Assembly: GCA_006503535.1 (NCBI GenBank)
Contig: QYRS01000011.1
Location: forward strand, 1,488,001-1,552,000
Reading direction: 5' to 3'
Length of the DNA stretch: 64,000 nt
From: Arthrinium phaeospermum
Lineage: Eukaryota > Ascomycota > Sordariomycetes > Amphisphaeriales > Apiosporaceae
This document shows, one piece after another, positions 58,633 through 64,000 of the stretch. The translations under genes and the position numbers were made by a program. The notes under the pieces were generated by a model, which was not told where the DNA came from, did not search any database, and saw nothing but the letters and a program-made list of their open reading frames with translations. Numbering within the stretch: the stretch's first letter is position 1; each line of letters begins with the position of its first letter.

Positions 58633-61600
58633 TTACAAGAAGTCTAAGTCCAGATCGGTCATGTCCCATGTGGCGTCGCCGTAATCGGTGCCTTGGGAAG
58701 CTGTGGGTATATCCTGCTCTCTGTTCTCCTTATTGCTTTCCTCCGACATAGGTTCTATACGTTTCCCCCCTTGGTCGTGTCCGTTCTTTTGCCGTGCCGC
58801 GAGTTCCAACATCTTCTCGTATGAGCTGAGGCTTTTTGGTTTGCTTTGGACCGCTGACTCTGGTTTCTTCTCGTCCGACGCCCGAGCCTTGTTTTGAGCC
58901 GGCATTCCCGCAACGGGGTTCTTGCGATACTGGTTTTGAGTCTGGATGGATTCGCGCTTTGCTGTATTATTCGCGAGGGGCTCGGTATTTCTATTAGAGA
59001 CCGGATCCTTGACCAAGTCCGAGGCTAACAATATTTCGTCCAATTCGTAATCGTCATCATCATCATCATCATCAATAATATCGTGGTCGGACGGAGGCCG
59101 GCTTTCCCTAGTGGGAACTTTTGGCTCGCTACGCGTGGTTTCCTTCGGGCGCTTGCTCTTCTCTTGTTTGGCCAATTCCTCATCTGCCTTTCTTCGCGCG
59201 TGCAAATCTTCGCGCGCAGTCCTTTTGCTCCTCTCAATGGCTAAAAATGTCAACTCTCGTGTACCGCTGGAGGTGAAGAACGGTTTTGGCGATGGGCGCG
59301 GCGGCGTTTCACGAGTTTGTGAAGGTGCGGCTTCTATTGGTTCGGCGACTGAAACTGTTTTGGCGCTCTGGAATCCTGGCGACGGCCGTGGAGTCCCATT
59401 ACCTGCACTCTTGAAGCGGAATGGATTACTGCAACTACTTCGCTGCTCGTCGGGAGCCACCCCATTTGCAGAAGATCGGGGTGCCGCTCGTGGGTGCATG
59501 AAACGGGACTGGGGTGCCCGAGTATTTCGACGAGGCAACGAAGGGGTGTCGGGCAAGCTACTGGCTTGCGAGCTAGAGTCCATCGGGGCCTTGAAGGGAT
59601 GTGGAAATCGAGCTTGCACTCCCGTGGCCTCCTGCCTATCCAAAGCTGGTGTCTGGACATGTGGTACAACTTCCGACCCCGTGGCCTGGCTGTCTGCGTT
59701 TTCAACTGCGGTTCTTGAGCCATTGGGCTTTGGCGATAAAGCTTTGCTTGTGGGCTGGCGACAATCAATCTGCCCAGGGGGGTTTGTTGGTTTAATGGGA
59801 GACGACGTGTCATCCTCGAGTTCTCGGATGTCTTGAGAAGACATAAAAAAGTCTTGCGTCGAGAGGAATGGGAAGTCCCCATCGCTCACGCTGCATTGAT
59901 CATGGGACTGTAGTGGCGCACGAAGTACATCAATGTGCTTTGGTTTTGCTGGCGATATGGATGACACCATTCTTGCAGCTGAAAACGGGCGTCGTCGCAT
60001 AGGCTGTCTGATACTTGATAGTTGAGGCGTAACAGGAGAATTCCGCATTTTAGCCACTGAGGCCGATGCGTTTAAGCGTGGAGGTGGGTATGGTTGCTGT
60101 CGCGTTTCTGTCCGGTTGCGGGCCACTCGTGGTTTCTCGAAGATCTCCTGTACCTCCTGAGAAGGACTGGGGAATAGATCATCCAGATTATTGAACAGGA
60201 AAAGCTGTGTACTGCTGGGAGGCATGTGCTCGTCGGCAGGTTTATCTCGGGCTGGAGTGTGGCTGTTGGTCATTACATTAGACGTCGCAGGTGCTGTTCC
60301 TGGTGAAAGTCCGGGTCGGCTTCCTGCTGAAACCGAGCCTTCAAACCTGGACGGTTGTACTCTGGGCGGGAGTGGAGGTGGCGCCATCTTTGGAGTGGTT
60401 GTAGGATTCGCGGATTTAGCATTTGGTAAAGTATTCAGGGGTTGTCTGGTGGTTTGTGGCACAGGTAGGGATTCTCTTCTCGCGACAGGTGCCTGACGAG
60501 AGGATACTCCAGCAGACAGCGGCCGTTTCGTGTTAGATCCCACATCTGCGGCTAGGGTTGAGTGAGTTGTTTTTGGACCTGTGTCCAGGGAGGGACAAGA
60601 CGAGGTGTGAGACCTAGGTGCACTCCGCGAAGCAGAACCTCTGGTGCCCAAATCAACAGTAGGTTCCGCCAGTGCCACAGAATCGATGGCCGGAGGCCTA
60701 TCCCGAGCATCTTTGTCTGCTTTGTGGGTTTCACGGGATGGAACATCCACCTCTGGGGATCGGGAATCGGAGCCTATGCTGTCGCGAGAGTCAATGGCAC
60801 CCCTGGTGCTTGCTGGCGGATGTACATGTTCCTCCGACCGTGGGGCAGGTTCCGGCGGTTTTGACGGGTCTCGCGGTTCCGGCAGTAGCTGATTTTGTCG
60901 CAGCTCGGGGGCTTTGACTGGACCGGGCTCTGGGTTAGGAGTGACATCTATGAAGAGAGCACTGAAGTCTTCGTCATCAAGGCCATCGTCTGCGGAGAAG
61001 GACTCGTTGGAATTGCACTTTCCGATCTGATCTTCAGCCTTCATATCATCAGGAGCGCGATCGCTAGGTTTCGCCAGCGGTGACTCCTTCTCCACCTTCT
61101 CAACCTCCACAGCTGGGAGTTCTGGGGCAGTTTCCTCTTGCGCTTCCAACTTAGGCGATGCAGACTGAGAATGGTCGCATGGAACATCATCAATAGCCTG
61201 CTCAGTTGGTTCCTCCAACTTCTGGCGCTTTACAGGCCGGTCGTCATCGTCGTCTGCAGGCACGTCGCCGATAGGTAACGTATCGTCGCTTTCGTCATCT
61301 GGGGCAATGTGCGGTGGTGAGGGAGGTGAGGGAGACAGCGGTAGCTTCGGGTCCTCTTCCACCTTCTTGGGAGGCTTCAGCGGTCGCATGAAACGGGCCA
61401 AGGTGTCTTGCGACGGATGGACCTCTTTCAAAGGCAGGCCCTTCCTCTTCTTCTCGGCCTTCTCCCTTTCCTCCTTTTCCTTCTTCTTGTCCCTGGTAGT
61501 TTTGGCGCGTGCCTGGTTCCGTTCTTTCTCGAATTCGCGCCGTATCCGATCCTGTTCCATCAAGTCCTGGCGCCTCTGCTCCGCCTTGGACAGCTTCGGG

Positions 61601-61746
61601 ACCTTGGTGGCGGCCTTGTATAGCTTCTTGGCCTGCTTCGTGGTCATGGGCGGCTTCGATGACCGGGCATTCGCGGTGTCGCTGCCATTGGCCAAGGCCT
61701 TTGGCAGCTCGGGGATCACGGAAAAGGTTTGCTGTACAGGCGCCAT
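58633..61746 (-). CDS. Large disordered, probably nuclear protein of unknown function
   Basis: Single exon, 1037 aa, ATG 61746. Residues 35-105 are a Lys/Glu/Arg-rich helix with coiled-coil potential (KLSKAEQRRQDLMEQDRIRREFEKER...). It is followed by PSQDTLARFM (about 111-120), which resembles a degenerate PCNA-interacting (PIP) box. Most of the rest is Ser/Pro-rich and disordered. A short conserved-looking motif at about 625-645 (FPFLSTQDFFMSSQDIRELE) and an acidic run of Asp at about 885-905 (encoded by a CAT/ATC microsatellite at 59053-59073) stand out. The C-terminus ends in an acidic, aromatic motif (DATWDMTDLDLDFL) reminiscent of a protein-docking or activation peptide. The basic start and PIP-like motif suggest a chromatin or replication role, which is inference only. 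Confidence 0.85.
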   Translation of the reverse strand: MAPVQQTFSVIPELPKALANGSDTANARSSKPPMTTKQAKKLYKAATKVPKLSKAEQRRQDLMEQDRIRREFEKERNQARAKTTRDKKKEKEEREKAEKKRKGLPLKEVHPSQDTLARFMRPLKPPKKVEEDPKLPLSPSPPSPPHIAPDDESDDTLPIGDVPADDDDDRPVKRQKLEEPTEQAIDDVPCDHSQSASPKLEAQEETAPELPAVEVEKVEKESPLAKPSDRAPDDMKAEDQIGKCNSNESFSADDGLDDEDFSALFIDVTPNPEPGPVKAPELRQNQLLPEPRDPSKPPEPAPRSEEHVHPPASTRGAIDSRDSIGSDSRSPEVDVPSRETHKADKDARDRPPAIDSVALAEPTVDLGTRGSASRSAPRSHTSSCPSLDTGPKTTHSTLAADVGSNTKRPLSAGVSSRQAPVARRESLPVPQTTRQPLNTLPNAKSANPTTTPKMAPPPLPPRVQPSRFEGSVSAGSRPGLSPGTAPATSNVMTNSHTPARDKPADEHMPPSSTQLFLFNNLDDLFPSPSQEVQEIFEKPRVARNRTETRQQPYPPPRLNASASVAKMRNSPVTPQLSSIRQPMRRRPFSAARMVSSISPAKPKHIDVLRAPLQSHDQCSVSDGDFPFLSTQDFFMSSQDIRELEDDTSSPIKPTNPPGQIDCRQPTSKALSPKPNGSRTAVENADSQATGSEVVPHVQTPALDRQEATGVQARFPHPFKAPMDSSSQASSLPDTPSLPRRNTRAPQSRFMHPRAAPRSSANGVAPDEQRSSCSNPFRFKSAGNGTPRPSPGFQSAKTVSVAEPIEAAPSQTRETPPRPSPKPFFTSSGTRELTFLAIERSKRTAREDLHARRKADEELAKQEKSKRPKETTRSEPKVPTRESRPPSDHDIIDDDDDDDDYELDEILLASDLVKDPVSNRNTEPLANNTAKRESIQTQNQYRKNPVAGMPAQNKARASDEKKPESAVQSKPKSLSSYEKMLELAARQKNGHDQGGKRIEPMSEESNKENREQDIPTASQGTDYGDATWDMTDLDLDFL

Positions 61747-62938
61747 CTCGTCCAGCCGATTGGATCCTTCATGTTTCGCACAACTCTTCCGCCGCGCCGT
61801 GAAAAGACCTCGAGGGTCGCTAGGTTGTGAATGGGTTCAATTGAGGATGGTGGGGTGGCTTCATGTTTGTGTACCAACTTGGGCCAGGCGCGTCTGGAAC
61901 ACGCTTTCACATGCGCTAACATCAGATGTTTGGCGAACTATGGCCCAAAAATGCGGGGTGAGACTGCTCTATTATTAGAAGCGCTCATAGCTGCTCACTC
62001 TCAACGTGCAAATCCTCATCAAGGTATATGCAGAGACGGTCCTTTCAGGATGCTGCACATCATTAATGGGCAATGACATGACTAGGGACTTATGGATTGT
62101 GTAGGATAGGATAGAGGCTGTAGTACAATTTATATGACCATGCCTCCGATCGCTGCATGCAACCGTCCGATGGGCTTGCGCTTGAACATAGGGGTGGAGC
62201 CGATTAGTGACCTGTCATATTCAGCAAAGAGCTACAAGTTCTAGGCTTTTCAGGCCACATGCAAGCGAGGTTGCAGTTTACAGCGCTCTTTGAGGCTGCT
62301 AGTTGATGTACATGTAGCGATCGGAGCTGTTCACTCGGGATGGCCTTCAAACTGGGCCTCCCTCACCGTGGGAGACCATTTGTCTACTAGCAAAGCTTTT
62401 TCGATTCTTTTACACAATGTAGAGAGTGTTGACCAAGTATAGTCGATCTAAAACCGCCATGGACACTACCTAGGCCTCCAGCGGGTACTTGCCTAGGTAC
62501 TTACTTGTCAAGTCCCTGCGAGAATATACCGGTCAAGTCTTCTGGAATAACAACTTCTACAGAGTATTACTACAGTAACGTCTGTTTATTACACTGTTAT
62601 AATCTGGAGTAAGCGGAATAATCAAGACAGGTGCTGCCGGAGGAGAACGTACTACGATTTATTCCTGCGGTCACTTGCTTGTATAACACTTTCCCGTTCC
62701 CCAGACCTGGCGACCCACTTCGCAGCTATCAATCTGGCAGCAGCAACTCCGCATCTAGGCTCTACTGACGTAGCTTGACTCATATCTGTATGTATCTTGG
62801 TGTTATTAGTGAGCTATTCGATCTGTGATCTGAAATCGAGTTGAATCCGCTGGTTCCAGTTTCTTCCTCATTTGCGCACCCACCTGACCCTCAACTTGAC
62901 TGCCTATAAGTCAATCGCAGCGTCTTCAGCCACACAAG
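61747..62938. other. Divergent intergenic region
   Basis: 1.2 kb between divergent genes. No gene supported. Two TACCTAGG/CCTAGGTA-like motifs around 62468-62500. Confidence 0.45.
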
Positions 62939-63847
62939 ATGGCGATTAAGAACGTTGCCCTCCTCGGTGCTGCCGGAGACCTTGGAGCTCCCATGTTGAA
63001 GGTTCTCATCGCAGCGGGCACCTTTCACATCACAGTCCTGCAGCGCCGCTCGTCCAAGTCGGTCCCACCCTCGGACCCCTCCGTCCGCATCGTCACGGTC
63101 GATGACGGCATGAGCCTCGAAAGCCTGCGGGAAGCGCTGGAAGGCCAAGACGCAGTCATCGCCAGCTTCCGCCCACGGGACGTGGATGTACACCTGCGCC
63201 TCGCCGACGCGGCCGCAGCGGCCGGCGTGAAGCGCTTCATCCCCGCCGACTTCGGCAGCTGCGACTCCAGCAGCGAGCGCGTGCAGGAGCTGGTGCCGCT
63301 CTTCCTGGCCAAGGTGCACGTGCGGGAGAGGCTGCAGGAGCTCGCCTTGGCGAAGCCCGAGTTTACCTGGACGAGCTTCGTGACGGGCCACCTCTTCGAC
63401 TGGGGCCTGAAGGAGAACTTCCTGCACTTCAACCTGAAGACCCGGACTGCCGACATTCTGGACGATGGGAAGTACCGGAGCTCCACCTCCACACTGGAGC
63501 GCGTCTCCGAAGCCGTGGTCAAGGTGCTCCAGAACGAGGAGATCGGCCGTAACAAGATGCTATTCGTTCAGAGTTTCTGCGTCTCGCAGCTCGATGTCCT
63601 GGCCTCGCTCGAGAAGGCGACGGGCGACAAGTGGAAGGTGAACTGGCTGGACTCGGAGAAGTTTATCAAGGAGAGCAAGGTGAAGGCCGATGCGGGAGAT
63701 AAGGAGGCCGTCGAGGACCTGGTCTTTGCCCTTGGCGCTGTGGATGGCGATTGGGAAAGCAAGGAAGACTTCGCGATGGAGACATTGGGGCTCAAGAAGG
63801 AGGATTTGGATGATGTTGTCCGGCGGGTCGTGTCTGAAACAAAATGA
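62939..63847 (+). CDS. NmrA-like / isoflavone-reductase-like NAD(P)-binding protein
   Basis: Intronless, 302 aa, ATG 62939 shortly after CAAG context. The N-terminal Rossmann fold has the GAAGDLG dinucleotide-binding loop (residues 10-16, MAIKNVALLGAAGDLGAP) and R36-R37 after the second strand, consistent with NADP(H). KRFIPADFGS (about 98-107) is the characteristic NmrA/isoflavone-reductase motif; the K-x-x-V position follows at about 122. A C-terminal helical region (GLKKEDLDDVVRRVV) closes the fold. Members are either NADPH-dependent reductases of phenolic compounds or redox-sensing regulators; which applies here is not clear. The only gene between it and the window end is absent; downstream 150 bp show nothing. 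Confidence 0.9.
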   Translation: MAIKNVALLGAAGDLGAPMLKVLIAAGTFHITVLQRRSSKSVPPSDPSVRIVTVDDGMSLESLREALEGQDAVIASFRPRDVDVHLRLADAAAAAGVKRFIPADFGSCDSSSERVQELVPLFLAKVHVRERLQELALAKPEFTWTSFVTGHLFDWGLKENFLHFNLKTRTADILDDGKYRSSTSTLERVSEAVVKVLQNEEIGRNKMLFVQSFCVSQLDVLASLEKATGDKWKVNWLDSEKFIKESKVKADAGDKEAVEDLVFALGAVDGDWESKEDFAMETLGLKKEDLDDVVRRVVSETK

Positions 63848-64000
63848 AGGTAAACGCAGCCAGCCGGTGGTGCTCGAAGCGATTTCCTCAGCTCTAACTA
63901 GCAATAAGCAGTAAGGGTTTTTCTATCAAGGGCGCCGTCGAGCACAGCCAGCTGGTAATTGGTACGCCATGCATCAATTTGTTACTAGACAACCATGGAG
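63848..64000. other. 3' flank at window end
   Basis: Nothing recognisable; probably the 3' untranslated region of the NmrA-like gene. Confidence 0.5.

Noticed and set aside
61307..61978. 223-codon plus-strand open frame
   Set aside because: Antisense to the Lys/Glu-rich N-terminus of the disordered protein; Ser/Phe-rich composition is the expected complement.
1..64000. tRNA, rRNA, CRISPR and transposon searches by eye
   Set aside because: No A/B-box pair with cloverleaf, no spaced direct-repeat array, no terminal-repeat-bounded element or transposase/reverse-transcriptase motif was found; a covariance-model and repeat-library search would be needed to exclude them fully.

Overview
The window looks like nuclear DNA of a filamentous ascomycete (Pezizomycotina; a Sordariomycete-type genome is my inference). 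Genes are monocistronic and on both strands, most carry short introns (about 50-110 nt) with GTAAGT/GTATGT-like donors and CTAAC/CTGAC branch points, and the proteins belong to fungal families (NACHT-ankyrin STAND protein, Zn2Cys6 regulator, 2EXR protein, yapsin-like protease). I rebuilt the exon structures by hand from splice signals, reading frame and family conservation. I see no tRNA, rRNA, CRISPR or transposon that I can support.

Layout. 0.2-5.0 kb (-): a 1578-aa NLR-like NACHT/ankyrin protein, divergent from a DHA1-type MFS exporter (5.9-7.8 kb, +, 6 exons). 10.3-12.1 kb (+): a Zn2Cys6 transcription factor, convergent with an ACS-family MFS importer (12.5-14.4 kb, -, 7 exons). 15.1-16.2 kb (+): a metallo-beta-lactamase-fold lactonase-like enzyme. 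16.5-17.6 kb (-): a 2EXR-domain protein. This first third resembles accessory transport/regulation territory.

18.5-41 kb is mostly conserved housekeeping: a cytidine/dCMP-deaminase-like protein with an unresolved frame break (18.5-19.9 kb, -), sorting nexin Mvp1 (21.5-24.2 kb, +), the cullin-neddylation factor Dcn1 with a 1.2-kb intron (25.6-27.8 kb, +), mitochondrial ribosomal protein bS6m/Mrp17 (28.8-29.4 kb, -), a conserved fungal protein of unknown function with an Ala/Gln-rich tract (31.3-33.7 kb, -) preceded by a 6.4-kb gene-free region, and cytochrome c oxidase subunit Cox4 (40.1-41.0 kb, -). A Nudix hydrolase follows at 43.2-43.8 kb (-).

47-58 kb carries genes for extracellular degradation and uptake: a GPI-type secreted aspartic protease (+), a secreted GH3 beta-glucosidase with a PA14 insert (-), a two-domain protein joining an uncharacterised helical domain to an aldo-keto reductase (-), a small TIGR04076-type protein (-) and an amino-acid permease (+). 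Secreted protease plus amino-acid permease, and beta-glucosidase plus sugar/aldehyde reductase, would fit nutrient acquisition, but co-regulation is not shown by the sequence. The window ends with a large disordered nuclear-type protein (58.6-61.7 kb, -) and an NmrA-like NAD(P)-binding protein (62.9-63.8 kb, +).

The most unusual observations are the aldo-keto reductase fusion, the motif-rich 6.4-kb gene-free region upstream of the Ala/Gln-rich protein, two stop-free introns whose length is a multiple of three, AAG/GC splice sites in the transporters, the long Dcn1 intron, and the frame break in the deaminase gene.
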